Assembly: GCF_000016065.1 (NCBI RefSeq)
Contig: NC_009092.1
Coordinates: 2,418,001 to 2,482,000, forward strand
Source of the DNA: Shewanella loihica PV-4
GTDB taxonomy: Bacteria; Pseudomonadota; Gammaproteobacteria; Enterobacterales; Shewanellaceae
DNA length: 64,000 nt
Direction of reading: 5' to 3'
The notes beneath the pieces are model-generated. The model searched no databases and was not told the origin of the DNA. It saw only the letters and a program-made list of their open reading frames with translations. This document shows, piece after piece, positions 57,301 to 64,000 of the stretch. The number at the start of each line of letters is the position of its first letter. The first letter of the stretch is position 1. A program made the translations under genes and the position numbers.

Positions 57301-58063
57301 CTTTACCTTGGCCGATACCAGCCTAGGCGATGAGCTGCCCAAGGCGATGGAGCGCTTCGGTATCGATAGCGAGTGGCAAGATATGCTGCATGCCTGGTAT
57401 CTGGATCTGCTGCATACGCCCCTCGATGGTGATGGGCTGCGTCTTGCGAGCCTCAGCCAGGCGCAAAAACTGGTGGAGATGGAGTTTTACATGCCAATAG
57501 GCAAGCTCGATGCACCTGGGCTCAATCAGCTGCTGAGTCAGTATGGTTATAGCGCCGCCCTGAACTTCGAGACCCTAGAGGGGATGCTCAAGGGCTTTAT
57601 CGACTTAACCTTCGAATATCAGGGCAAGTTCTATATCGCCGACTACAAGTCCAATCATCTGGGGGATCACCTGAGTCACTATGAAAAGCCCGCCATGCTG
57701 CGGGCCATCGCAGGTCACCACTATGACCTGCAATACATCATCTATAGCCTAGCGCTGCATCGCTACCTCAAGCTACGCCTGCCCGGCTACCAGTATGACC
57801 AGCATGTGGGCGGCTGCTACTACCTCTTCCTTAGGGGCATGTCGGCCGACTCACCGAGTACCGGCGTCTACTACGACAAGCCGCCCCTGGCGCTGATCCA
57901 GGCCCTTGACACCCTGCTTAGCGAGGCTGAGGCCAGTGAATCTCAAGCTGAGTCAAAGGCAGAGTCTCAAGCTGAGCCTCAAGCTGAGCCTGAGTCGCAC
58001 TCGCAAGCAGACAGGCAATCTGACATGCCATCAGGCCCAGCACAAGGAGAGCTAGACCTATGA
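54392..58063 (+). CDS. recB: Exodeoxyribonuclease V subunit beta RecB
   Basis: RecB carries the 3'-5' helicase and the only nuclease site of RecBCD. It is 1223 aa. Helicase motifs in order: IEASAGTGKTYTIAGLYVR (Walker A, near 17), VTFTNAATQELRDRI, LIDEFQDTDPLQYQIF (Walker B), MIGDPKQAIYAFRGADI, TNYRSSQAMIEAV, VTIHKSKGLEYPICFLPF and LRLLYVALTRP. The nuclease domain has GFIDLTFEYQGKFYIADYKSNHLG near 1075, with Asp and the acid-x-Lys pair intact, so cleavage activity is expected. The last 40 residues are an SQAES/PQAEP tail made of 12-bp repeats. Starts 1 bp after the recC stop and overlaps recD by 4 bp. Confidence 0.97.
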   Translation: MATQTLDPLSLPLSGTRLIEASAGTGKTYTIAGLYVRLLLGDSQRAPLSCEQILVVTFTNAATQELRDRIRKKIQLAYRAFLGMEVDDPLINTLYSEAEPEARSQALKRLDLALKSLDEAAIFTIHGFCQRILSDMAFESSLLFESEFTLDDSEYLHHAVRDFWREACYPLPGYLAQIISNKFSDPDGLTKQLRPLLGANQASVSPTPEAFSQVAERLSQSLSRLRLIWPRERDATLELLKALPLNGTRFGKKDQGYPKLETLFAAMDNWAAQPLSLPDNKVLGALALGGLKLNKGGESPTPEQAPLLAHIERVTETIDTLVPSFLYGARDGIKARFAAQKQLKNLRTPDDLLIALADALSEETDQEQALARAIAKRFPIALIDEFQDTDPLQYQIFSSIYQGQQVSTDSDLGLLMIGDPKQAIYAFRGADIHTYIHARGQTENHYSLDTNYRSSQAMIEAVNQLFSRSDDPFISQAIPFELVKASPEAAEKRLVEKVPQTSALRLKLLGEDPNAGLNKASARSQLAEDAANEIARLLNEAQRGECLKQDKPLKAKDIAVLVRDRNEAAYIKTALSSRGIGAVFLSRDSVFDTLVAKELALVLLAIANPKDERALRSAMATALLGYDAQAIHGFNLDEDVRQQQLEAFDNLHQTWLKRGIMPCMMALAADTRLIERLLTADEGQRRLTDFRHLGELLQQKAMELDGISALLNWYQQTLIEVSSTEEAQLRLESEQNLVQIVTIHKSKGLEYPICFLPFVSLARDSRRKPAPMLYHEQDALVWDIDQSEEGWAKYKAENLAEDLRLLYVALTRPVLACYCYVANHSRFTKRDGISSQLFETAIGYLLGIETNACEFADIQAAAQALASEAISVDLVESDAPKLDFDPIDTADAVKLAPRPLNRRHEIPWRVGSYSGLVKHSAHEQISPGMGDEAFPELEQLAPDSEQLSRFSFERGANAGSFLHWVLEQIDFTLADTSLGDELPKAMERFGIDSEWQDMLHAWYLDLLHTPLDGDGLRLASLSQAQKLVEMEFYMPIGKLDAPGLNQLLSQYGYSAALNFETLEGMLKGFIDLTFEYQGKFYIADYKSNHLGDHLSHYEKPAMLRAIAGHHYDLQYIIYSLALHRYLKLRLPGYQYDQHVGGCYYLFLRGMSADSPSTGVYYDKPPLALIQALDTLLSEAEASESQAESKAESQAEPQAEPESHSQADRQSDMPSGPAQGELDL
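57941..58012. repeat. Six 12-bp degenerate units in the recB tail
   Basis: Units TCTCAAGCTGAG, TCAAAGGCAGAG, TCTCAAGCTGAG, CCTCAAGCTGAG, CCTGAGTCGCAC and TCGCAAGCAGAC encode four-residue S/PQAE-type steps beyond the nuclease domain. Confidence 0.85.
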
Positions 58064-60048
58064 TCCAGCTAGCACAGCCACTTAGCCAGCTGCTTAAGCA
58101 CTGGCAGCAGGAGGGACTGCTGACCCCATTGGATCGCCACTTTGCCCTGCAGATGCAAGCCCTGCACAGCGATGGCGACGATCTCTTTACCTTGATCTGC
58201 GCCCTGCTCAGCCGTCAACTATCCCAGCAACACACCTGTCTGCCCCTGACGCAGATAGACAAGAATAACCCGCTGCATGAACAGCAGCCCCAATGTCAAC
58301 TTGAGCTGACCCCACAGGCGCTGGCCGGGCAGTTGACGCAATATCAAGCCATTAGTCCGGCCGATGGTGAGCTAAACACCCCCTTGATCCTCGATGGCGA
58401 CAGGCTCTACCTGCAGCGTTACTACCAGTTTGAGACTCAGGTGGCCGAGCGTCTCACGCGCCTCAATCAGCCCATCACAGTTGCGGCGCCAGATAAGGTA
58501 GCCTGCATACTGAATATTCTGTTTGCCGGTCAGGCCGAGAAGCCCGATTGGCAGAAGGTAGCCACCGCCACCGCCTTTAGCCAGAAGCTGGCGGTGATCA
58601 CCGGCGGGCCCGGTACGGGCAAGACCACCACAGTAACTAAGCTGTTACTGCTGCTCTGTCTGGAGCAGCAACTCACCATCAAGTTGGTGGCGCCAACGGG
58701 CAAGGCGGCCGCGCGCCTGAGCGAGTCGATCAAGGCCTCCAAGGCGAGGCTTGCCCAGGAGCTGGCGCCCTATGGCGATGAGTTAGATCTTGAGCAGCTT
58801 AAGCAGGTGCCAGAAGAGGCAGCCACCCTGCACCGGCTACTGGGGGTGATCCCCGGCTCCCACAGATTCAGGCACCACAAGGACAATCCTCTCAGGCTGG
58901 ATCTCTTGATCCTCGATGAGGCCTCCATGGTGGATCTGCCCATGATGCACAAGCTGCTGGAAGCGCTGCCGGAGCACACCAGGCTTATTCTGCTTGGCGA
59001 TCAGGACCAGCTCGCCTCGGTCGAGGCCGGCGCCGTGCTGGCTGATATCTGCGCCGGGCTAAAACAGACAAGCTCACAGGAAAGTGGCTGGCGCATGCGC
59101 TACTCACAAGAGAAGGCAGCACTCCTGAGTCAACTGACCAATGAAGATCTCAGCAACTATATCGATGCGCGCCCGGCACTGGGCGATAGTCTGGCCATGC
59201 TGATGCACAGCCACAGATTTAAGGGCGATGCCGGTATCGGACAACTAGCTGGCGCCGTCAACCGCCGCGATCTGACGGGCATATTAAGTGTCTGGCAGAA
59301 AGGATACGACGAACTTAGCTGGCTTGAGCATCAACTCTCGCCCCAGGGCAACGCCGGACTCAAGGCCTTGATGGCACAGAGCGTCGACAAATATCGCCCT
59401 TATCTTGACTTGGTTGGTCACCTGGCCAACAAAGAGCAGGCTCAAGAAGTAGATAAAGAGGCAGATCAACAACTGGATCTGGACGAAATCGCCAACCAGA
59501 TCATCACTCGCTTCAACAACTTCCGTATCCTCTGCGCCATGCGCGCCGGCGAATATGGCGTCGAGGGGATCAATGCGGCGGTCACCCAGGCACTGAAGGA
59601 TGCCCAGCTGATCCAGCCATCCAGCGAATTTTACGCCGGACGCCCTATCATCATTCAGAGTAACGACTATAACCTAGGGCTGTTTAACGGTGATATCGGG
59701 GTTATCCTGCCAGGTCATGGCCCCACCCACCGCCTGATGGCCTATTTCGTTCAGGCCGATGGCAGCCTGCTCAAGGTACTGCCCGCTCGCCTGCCCAGCC
59801 ACGAGACCTGTTATGCCATGACGGTACATAAGAGCCAGGGCAGTGAGTTTCAGCAGGTCGCCTTCGTCTTGCCGCCAAGGCCCAGCGTTGCCCAGCGCCA
59901 GCTACTGACCAAGGAGCTGGTCTACACCGCCATCACCCGCGCCAAGGGACACTTTAGCTGTCTTGGCAGCCAGGCGGTGTTCGAAGCGGCATGCAGTCAG
60001 GTAACCCTTAGGGCCTCTGGCCTAGCACAGAGGTTGTGGCCAGCATGA
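58060..60048 (+). CDS. recD: Exodeoxyribonuclease V subunit alpha RecD
   Basis: RecD is the 5'-3' SF1B helicase of RecBCD. It is 662 aa. Motifs: ITGGPGTGKTTTVTKLLLLL (Walker A, near 178), VAPTGKAAARLSESI, LLILDEASMVDLPMMHKLL (Walker B), LILLGDQDQLASVEAGAVLADIC, YAMTVHKSQGSEFQQVAFVLP and ELVYTAITRAKGHFS. The N-terminal part contacts RecC. The start overlaps the end of recB (ATGA), and the stop TGA overlaps the ATG of the SIR2-like gene, so four genes are translationally linked. Confidence 0.97.
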   Translation: MIQLAQPLSQLLKHWQQEGLLTPLDRHFALQMQALHSDGDDLFTLICALLSRQLSQQHTCLPLTQIDKNNPLHEQQPQCQLELTPQALAGQLTQYQAISPADGELNTPLILDGDRLYLQRYYQFETQVAERLTRLNQPITVAAPDKVACILNILFAGQAEKPDWQKVATATAFSQKLAVITGGPGTGKTTTVTKLLLLLCLEQQLTIKLVAPTGKAAARLSESIKASKARLAQELAPYGDELDLEQLKQVPEEAATLHRLLGVIPGSHRFRHHKDNPLRLDLLILDEASMVDLPMMHKLLEALPEHTRLILLGDQDQLASVEAGAVLADICAGLKQTSSQESGWRMRYSQEKAALLSQLTNEDLSNYIDARPALGDSLAMLMHSHRFKGDAGIGQLAGAVNRRDLTGILSVWQKGYDELSWLEHQLSPQGNAGLKALMAQSVDKYRPYLDLVGHLANKEQAQEVDKEADQQLDLDEIANQIITRFNNFRILCAMRAGEYGVEGINAAVTQALKDAQLIQPSSEFYAGRPIIIQSNDYNLGLFNGDIGVILPGHGPTHRLMAYFVQADGSLLKVLPARLPSHETCYAMTVHKSQGSEFQQVAFVLPPRPSVAQRQLLTKELVYTAITRAKGHFSCLGSQAVFEAACSQVTLRASGLAQRLWPA

Positions 60049-60968
60049 GTCAAACCCTGTCCCAGCTGCTCAACCAGCGCCCGAGTGCCCATCCGAGGGC
60101 ATTAGTGGTTGGTAACGGCATCAATCGCTATCGCCCTCGCAGTCAAAGTGACGAGCAAGTAACCAGCATCAACGCCTGGGATGAGATGCTTCTCAGCCTT
60201 TGGCGTGCCCACCAGGGCGATGAGGTAGCAAGCATCCCGGCTGGCATCGCCCTCACCGAATTTTATGATGCGCTAGATCTCATCAGTAGTCAGCCCAACA
60301 CGCAGCTACAGAAAGCGTTCTGTAATCTGATGGCCAGCTGGCAACCCCAGCGTCAACACCAACGATTGATAGTCTGGGCAGCGGCAAACAACACGCCTGT
60401 GCTGACCACTAACTTCGAACAGACCCTCGCGAAAAGTCACCAACTTAAACTACATCACCTGCAGGCGAAACATTTTACCGACTTCTACCCCTGGTCCAGC
60501 TACTTTGCCAAGTCGCCCATCGCCTCACCCACTGAGGAGTTTGCCATCTGGCACATTAACGGCATGCAGAGGTATGCCCGCAGCGTGCGCCTTGGACTGA
60601 GCCATTACATGGGGGCGGTAGACAGGGCCAGGGATATTCTGCATCAGGGCCATCTGGGTGGCGGCTTCAAAAAGGCGCTAAAGGAGCATTGGCGCGGCAA
60701 CAGCACCTGGCTCAATATCTTGCTGCATAACGAACTGGTGTTTATCGGACTAGGCCTTGAGAGTAACGAGATTTTTCTGCGCTGGTTGCTAATCGAACGC
60801 GCTAAACTCTATAAGGCCTTTCCCGAGCGCAGGCGCGCGGCCTACTATGTTTACGCCGGTGAGCCCATCTCCCAGGGACAAGCGCTGTTTCTTGAGGCGG
60901 TAGGCGTAACTGTGCTGGCGCAAACCGATTATGATGCGCTCTATGAGGCGCCTTGGGCCGAGCGTTAA
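60045..60968 (+). CDS. SIR2-like (sirtuin-fold) protein coupled to recD
   Basis: 307 aa from the ATG at 60045, which shares two bases with the recD stop (ATGA). A GTG at 60036 would add three residues. The sequence follows the order of a SIR2-like domain: nucleotide loop LVVGNGINRYRP (GNGIN at 23-27), VLTTNFEQTLAK with the TTN signature at 121-123, the likely catalytic His in AIWHINGMQRY (H170) and FIGLGLESNEIFLRWLLIERAKLY (233-256), similar to the late strand-helix of SIR2_2/SIR2-like defence proteins. There is no membrane segment and no obvious second domain. Such domains often cleave NAD in anti-phage systems. The gene is the fourth cistron of recC-recB-recD, so a link to RecBCD status is a reasonable but untested idea. 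No terminator separates it from recD. Confidence 0.78.
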   Translation: MSQTLSQLLNQRPSAHPRALVVGNGINRYRPRSQSDEQVTSINAWDEMLLSLWRAHQGDEVASIPAGIALTEFYDALDLISSQPNTQLQKAFCNLMASWQPQRQHQRLIVWAAANNTPVLTTNFEQTLAKSHQLKLHHLQAKHFTDFYPWSSYFAKSPIASPTEEFAIWHINGMQRYARSVRLGLSHYMGAVDRARDILHQGHLGGGFKKALKEHWRGNSTWLNILLHNELVFIGLGLESNEIFLRWLLIERAKLYKAFPERRRAAYYVYAGEPISQGQALFLEAVGVTVLAQTDYDALYEAPWAER

Positions 60969-61109
60969 GGCGGCATAGATAATGATTTCGGCCACAAATT
61001 GCCCGGTCAGACATTAAGCTTTCTTTAAGCAGCATCCAGGACTTGCATAAAAAAATCAGCACGTCATAGTGAGCATGGAAAACGATACTGAGTCGAAAAC
61101 GGAGACCCG

Positions 61110-62114
61110 ATGAATCCGATCAACCTTTTACTTTTATGCGGTGGCGGCGGCGATGAACACGCCATCTCCCTGCTGTCGGCCAACTACTTCGAGACCTCGC
61201 TGGCGAAACTTCCCCACCTGAATGTGCTGCGGGTCGAACTCGATGCCAAGGGACAATATCAAAGCAAATCAGGTGAGCGCTGTGAGCTGACCAATCGCCG
61301 CGAGATCCGTTTCGAAGACGAAAGCCTGGCGCCCTGGCCGGTGGATTATGTGATCCCCTGTATTCACGGCTACCCTGGCGAAACCGGCGACATTCAGTCC
61401 TATTTCGAACTCATAAACCTACCCTATTTCGGCTGTGACGCCGAGGGCTCTCGCAACTGTTTCAACAAGATCACCGCCAAGATGTGGTTTAGCGCCCTGG
61501 GGATCCCTAACACCCCTTACCTCTTCCTGAATCAACTGGACGAGCAGGCAATTGCCCAGACCACAGACGCCCTGGCCAAGTGGGGCTCAGTATTCGTAAA
61601 GGCCGCCTCACAAGGCTCCTCTGTGGGCTGTTACCGGGTCGATGACGCGGCGCAGATCCCGGCCATTCTGGCCGATGCGTTTCATTATTCGCCCTATGTG
61701 GTGGTAGAGAAAACCATTCAGGCACGGGAGCTGGAAGTCGCCGTCTATCAATACCGAGGCGAGACGGTCGCCACCCTGCCTGGCGAGGTGATCTGCGCCG
61801 GTGGCACCTTCTACACCTATGATGAGAAGTATGCCGCCGACAGCAAGGCCACCACTAAGGTCGTGGCCGAAGTCAGCGATGAGATAGCCCAGCAGATCCG
61901 CGCCTATGCGGTAAAGGTATTCGATGGCATGAAGCTTAGACACCTGTCGCGCATCGATTTCTTCCTCACGCCAGAAGGCGAGATCTTACTCAACGAGATC
62001 AACACCTTCCCCGGCCTGACGCCGATTTCTATGTTCCCTAAGATGCTGGCCAACCATGGCGATGACTTTAGCCAATACCTGAACGAAGCCATTCTGACCG
62101 GGCTTAATCGCTAA
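61110..62114 (+). CDS. ddl: D-alanine--D-alanine ligase
   Basis: Joins two D-alanines for the peptidoglycan stem peptide in an ATP-grasp reaction. It is 334 aa. Motifs: [19 protein letters not shown] at the start, [33 protein letters not shown] near residue 85 (substrate-binding), [17 protein letters not shown] (ATP-binding) and [33 protein letters not shown] near the end, which holds the Mg-binding Glu and Asn. It stands outside the mur/fts cluster, which suggests the DdlA-like stand-alone enzyme of the genus. Starts ATG 61110 after GGAGACCCG and ends at a terminator. Confidence 0.95.
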
Positions 62115-62139
62115 TACGGAAAGGTGAACGTTAGCCATT

Positions 62140-62167
62140 AAAAAAGGGAGCCTAGGCTCCCTTTTTT
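62140..62167. terminator. Bidirectional terminator between ddl and ibpA
   Basis: AAAAAAGGGAGCC / GGCTCCCTTTTTT is a perfect stem centred on TA, flanked by A and T runs, placed between two convergent genes. Confidence 0.93.
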
Positions 62168-62208
62168 ATTCGATGCTGTGCTTTCACGCGCTGCACTTAA
62201 ACTTTCAT

Positions 62209-62646
62209 TTAAGCGTCTAGCAGCCTTGAAGTTGAGATCTCAATCTTGCGCGGCTTTAGGGCCTCCGGGATCTCACGCTGCAGATCGATATTGAGCAGGC
62301 CGTTTTCCAGATCGGCGCCAATTACAGTCACATAGTCGGCCAGCTGGAAGGTGCGCTCGAAACCGCGCTCAGCGATACCCTGATACAGGTATTTGCGCTC
62401 GCTCTCCTGCTCCGCCTTGGTGCCTTTTACCACTAGCTTGTCGCCTTCGCTGGTGATATCTAATTCTTCCATCGCAAAGCCGGCCACCGCCATGGTGATG
62501 CGATAGCGATTCTCGCTCAGCAGCTCTATGTTGTATGGGGGATAACCCGAGTTACCCTTGTTCGATGCAGCATGCTCGGCAAGCTGGGCTAAACGATCGA
62601 ATCCAATGGCACTACGGTATAGAGGGGTCAAATCATAATTACGCAT
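62209..62646 (-). CDS. ibpA: Small heat shock protein IbpA (Hsp20)
   Basis: ATP-independent holdase that binds aggregating proteins and passes them to DnaK and ClpB. It is 145 aa. The N-terminus [19 protein letters not shown] matches the IbpA group. The alpha-crystallin domain runs from about 35 to 128 ([65 protein letters not shown]). The short C-terminal tail carries the IEI (I-x-I) motif needed for oligomer contacts. A sigma-32-like promoter lies about 180 bp upstream and a ROSE-like hairpin covers the ribosome site. Confidence 0.96.
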   Translation of the reverse strand: MRNYDLTPLYRSAIGFDRLAQLAEHAASNKGNSGYPPYNIELLSENRYRITMAVAGFAMEELDITSEGDKLVVKGTKAEQESERKYLYQGIAERGFERTFQLADYVTVIGADLENGLLNIDLQREIPEALKPRKIEISTSRLLDA

Positions 62647-62650
62647 AGGT

Positions 62651-62672
62651 ATATCCTTGTATTAAGCAATAT
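62651..62672 (-). promoter_or_regulatory. ROSE-like RNA thermometer hairpin covering the ibpA ribosome site
   Basis: Read on the minus strand, ATATTGCT can pair with AGGATAT across TAATACA, with one bulged T and one G-G pair. The TTGCT block opposite AGGA is the hallmark of ROSE-type thermometers found before ibpA genes. The AGGA ends seven bases before the ATG. This is a pencil-and-paper fold. Confidence 0.6.
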
Positions 62673-62826
62673 AGTGGTTAGTGGCCGACAATAATTCACA
62701 CGATATGTTTCGAATAAATTGCGCCGCGCCTTTTAGTGACATTACCGGGCAGCCCAAAGGCACTGCCATAACAAGATCAACATCTTGGGTAACATCAGGG
62801 GCCTCGATGAGCGCCCCATAATCACT

Positions 62827-62855
62827 ATATGTGGATAGGCCTTTATGATTTCAAG
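62827..62855 (-). promoter_or_regulatory. Sigma-32 promoter of ibpA
   Basis: On the minus strand CTTGAAA (62855-62849) and CCACATAT (62834-62827) are separated by 14 bp. The first is the exact heat-shock -35 and the second differs from CCCCATNT at one position. The predicted leader is about 170 nt. Confidence 0.75.
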
Positions 62856-62964
62856 GAAGAAATTTAAAAAAATTTTCCGGCGCCATTTGAATGCACTTGT
62901 GCAAAAGTTGATGACCCAGAAATTGAACCAGAGAATGACCCAGCTAAATGCTCTCGTAAACTAG
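62845..62964 (+). CDS. Possible small basic peptide
   Basis: ATG at 62845 with AGG close in front opens 39 codons. The start MISRKKFKKIFRRHLNAL is strongly basic and could be amphipathic. The rest repeats LNALV and MTQ motifs. It overlaps the ibpA promoter on the other strand, and a different plus-strand frame in the same place also looks protein-like. Evidence is only reading frame and composition, and it may be chance. Confidence 0.2.
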   Translation: MISRKKFKKIFRRHLNALVQKLMTQKLNQRMTQLNALVN

Positions 62965-63001
62965 CTTACTGCGACTTAGATGAATGTGAAATCTTGGACA
63001 T

Positions 63002-63029
63002 AAAAAAGGCAGCCCTGAGGCTGCCCTTT
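63002..63029 (-). terminator. Intrinsic terminator of the ushA-like gene
   Basis: On the minus strand, stem GGGCAGCC / GGCTGCC followed by a T-run (TTTTTT), about 18 bp after the stop codon. Confidence 0.88.
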
Positions 63030-63046
63030 GTGTCGCTTAATCCTGC

Positions 63047-64000
63047 TTATTGAGCAGTGATCTGACAACCTTCAACACTTTCAGAGTTTTCGTAAACGAT
63101 ATCGCCTACTGGGTTGTAGTCGGCCGCTACGATAGTGCCTGCATCCTTGAAGAAGGTGTACAGTACTTCGGCGTCAACATAACCTGTTTGTACTGGGTTT
63201 AGCTTAGGATAGCCGTCACCACCTGCCGCGTTGTAGCTAGGTACTGTCATGGTGTAAGAGCCAGTCGCGCTGTACTCTTTACCGTTAACTTCGCTGATAG
63301 CCACTGTCTTAGCCGCACAGTCAACCGTCATCTTAACACCAGTGATCTGAGCGTAAGCACCTGCACCAATTTGTAGGCTAGCCACTTCACCCAGGTAAGC
63401 GCTAAGCTCTTCACCTGTCATAGTGCTTAGAGTCACCATGTTACCGAAAGGCTGAACTGTCAGTACGTCGCGGTAAGAGATGTCACCGGCTTCGATTGAC
63501 GCACGAACACCACCAGAGTTCATCACGCCCACATCGGCCGCAACCTTGGTACGCTGTGCATCGGCGATCAGACGACCCAGGTTAGTCTGCATGTAACGTA
63601 CGTTTGCACGCTCACCGTCTAGTAAGCCATCGGTAGAAGCTATCACTTCATCCAGTTGGCCTTGACCACGCTCTTGGTAGTAAGAAAGCATCTCTTTCAG
63701 TGCAGCATCGGCCTCGATCGCTTCACCTACCAGTACTTTAGTCTCGTTACCTTGTTCATCTTTTACTTTCTTCACTAGGTTAACTGGAACCAGCTTGTAG
63801 TTAGCCAGGTGCAGTTCACCGTTGAAGTATTCGAAATCGGCACGGCCAACATACTTACCCCACTCGTGAGCTTGCATGATGTAGGTACCGTTTTGCTGAT
63901 CAGGTGTACACTCGTCGCCCGGTGCAAAGTCAGCATACTCGCCGCCTTCCATACAAACTGGGTTTTGTGAGTGACCACCGATCACAGCCTGAAGTTGGCC
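63047..64000 (-). CDS. ushA: 5'-nucleotidase / UDP-sugar hydrolase family protein, C-terminal part
   Basis: The 318 codons present end at 63047, and the gene begins beyond the window edge. It belongs to the UshA-type periplasmic metallophosphatase family, which dephosphorylates nucleotides and UDP-sugars. IGGHSQNPVCMEGG is the end of the metallophosphatase domain, with the metal-binding GGHS histidine. After a helix linker the 5'-nucleotidase C domain follows (NLGRLIADAQRTKVAADVGVMNSGGVRASIEAGDISYRDVLTVQPFGNMV, then VPSYNAAGGDGYPKL), which binds the nucleobase. Cysteines near the end may pair in the periplasm. Codon usage looks like that of a well-expressed gene (few rare codons). A terminator follows. 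Confidence 0.9.
   Translation of the reverse strand, partial: GQLQAVIGGHSQNPVCMEGGEYADFAPGDECTPDQQNGTYIMQAHEWGKYVGRADFEYFNGELHLANYKLVPVNLVKKVKDEQGNETKVLVGEAIEADAALKEMLSYYQERGQGQLDEVIASTDGLLDGERANVRYMQTNLGRLIADAQRTKVAADVGVMNSGGVRASIEAGDISYRDVLTVQPFGNMVTLSTMTGEELSAYLGEVASLQIGAGAYAQITGVKMTVDCAAKTVAISEVNGKEYSATGSYTMTVPSYNAAGGDGYPKLNPVQTGYVDAEVLYTFFKDAGTIVAADYNPVGDIVYENSESVEGCQITAQ

Larger units (their letters stand above)
62647..63046. other. ibpA leader and upstream region
   Basis: These 400 bp contain the leader hairpin (62651-62672), a sigma-32 promoter (62827-62855), a possible 39-codon ORF on the plus strand (62845-62964) and the terminator of the ushA-like gene (63002-63029). The rest (62680-62820) shows no further structure that I can support. 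Confidence 0.6.

Overview
The window reads as a chromosomal core segment of a marine gammaproteobacterium, most likely a Shewanella. The grounds are the fused ThiD-ThiE enzyme in a thiC-DE-F-S-G-H operon, the dnaQ/rnhA/yafS/gloB/mltD block shared with enterobacteria, an ImuA-ImuB-DnaE2 cassette behind a CTGT-N8-ACAG LexA box, FadE with FadR/PsrA-type sites, a TIGR03503-type protein, and moderate GC. The genus is inferred from gene content and not from a search. I see no transposase, integrase, prophage or CRISPR array.

Layout. 0.1-7.2 kb: thiamine operon on the minus strand under a TPP riboswitch. 7.4-10.1 kb: a membrane-anchored protein of unknown function, a PAQR/hemolysin III protein behind a FabR-like palindrome, and a DTW-domain tRNA modification enzyme. 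10.2-16.5 kb: SOS mutasome imuA-imuB-dnaE2. 16.6-21.6 kb: peptide deformylase, POT-type transporter, alkyltransferase-like DNA repair protein, DUF3108 protein and a class II glutamine amidotransferase. 21.7-26.3 kb: fadE and a CPA1 antiporter with a regulatory domain. 26.5-27.5 kb: two intact tRNA-Asp genes followed by four decayed tRNA-Asp-like copies. 27.6-33.5 kb: TIGR03503 protein, dnaQ, rnhA, yafS, gloB, mltD. 33.7-42.6 kb: AsmA protein, RraA, a small unknown gene, a chemoreceptor, an orphan solute-binding protein paired with a diguanylate cyclase, and the msrPQ periplasmic methionine-sulfoxide repair system. 42.7-50.6 kb: rmuC, slt, and a MoxR / DUF58 / transglutaminase operon. 50.8-61 kb: recC-recB-recD followed by a translationally coupled SIR2-like gene. 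61.1-64 kb: ddl, ibpA with a heat-shock promoter and a ROSE-like leader hairpin, and the C-terminal part of a UshA-type 5'-nucleotidase.

Functional themes. DNA repair is well represented: imuABC, atl, dnaQ, rmuC, recBCD. So are cell-wall enzymes (mltD, slt, ddl) and cofactor synthesis.

Two observations stand out. First, a SIR2-like (potential NAD-consuming) gene overlaps the recD stop codon, so it sits as the fourth cistron of the recCBD operon and could be a guard or partner of RecBCD. Second, degenerate tandem repeats with units of 12, 15 or 18 bp (once 17 bp) occur at more than fifteen places in 64 kb. They lie in linkers and tails of otherwise conserved proteins (ThiC, ThiDE, ImuB, DnaE2, RecB, RecC, the GGDEF protein and others) and in gaps between genes. 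This suggests an active slippage or duplication process in this lineage.
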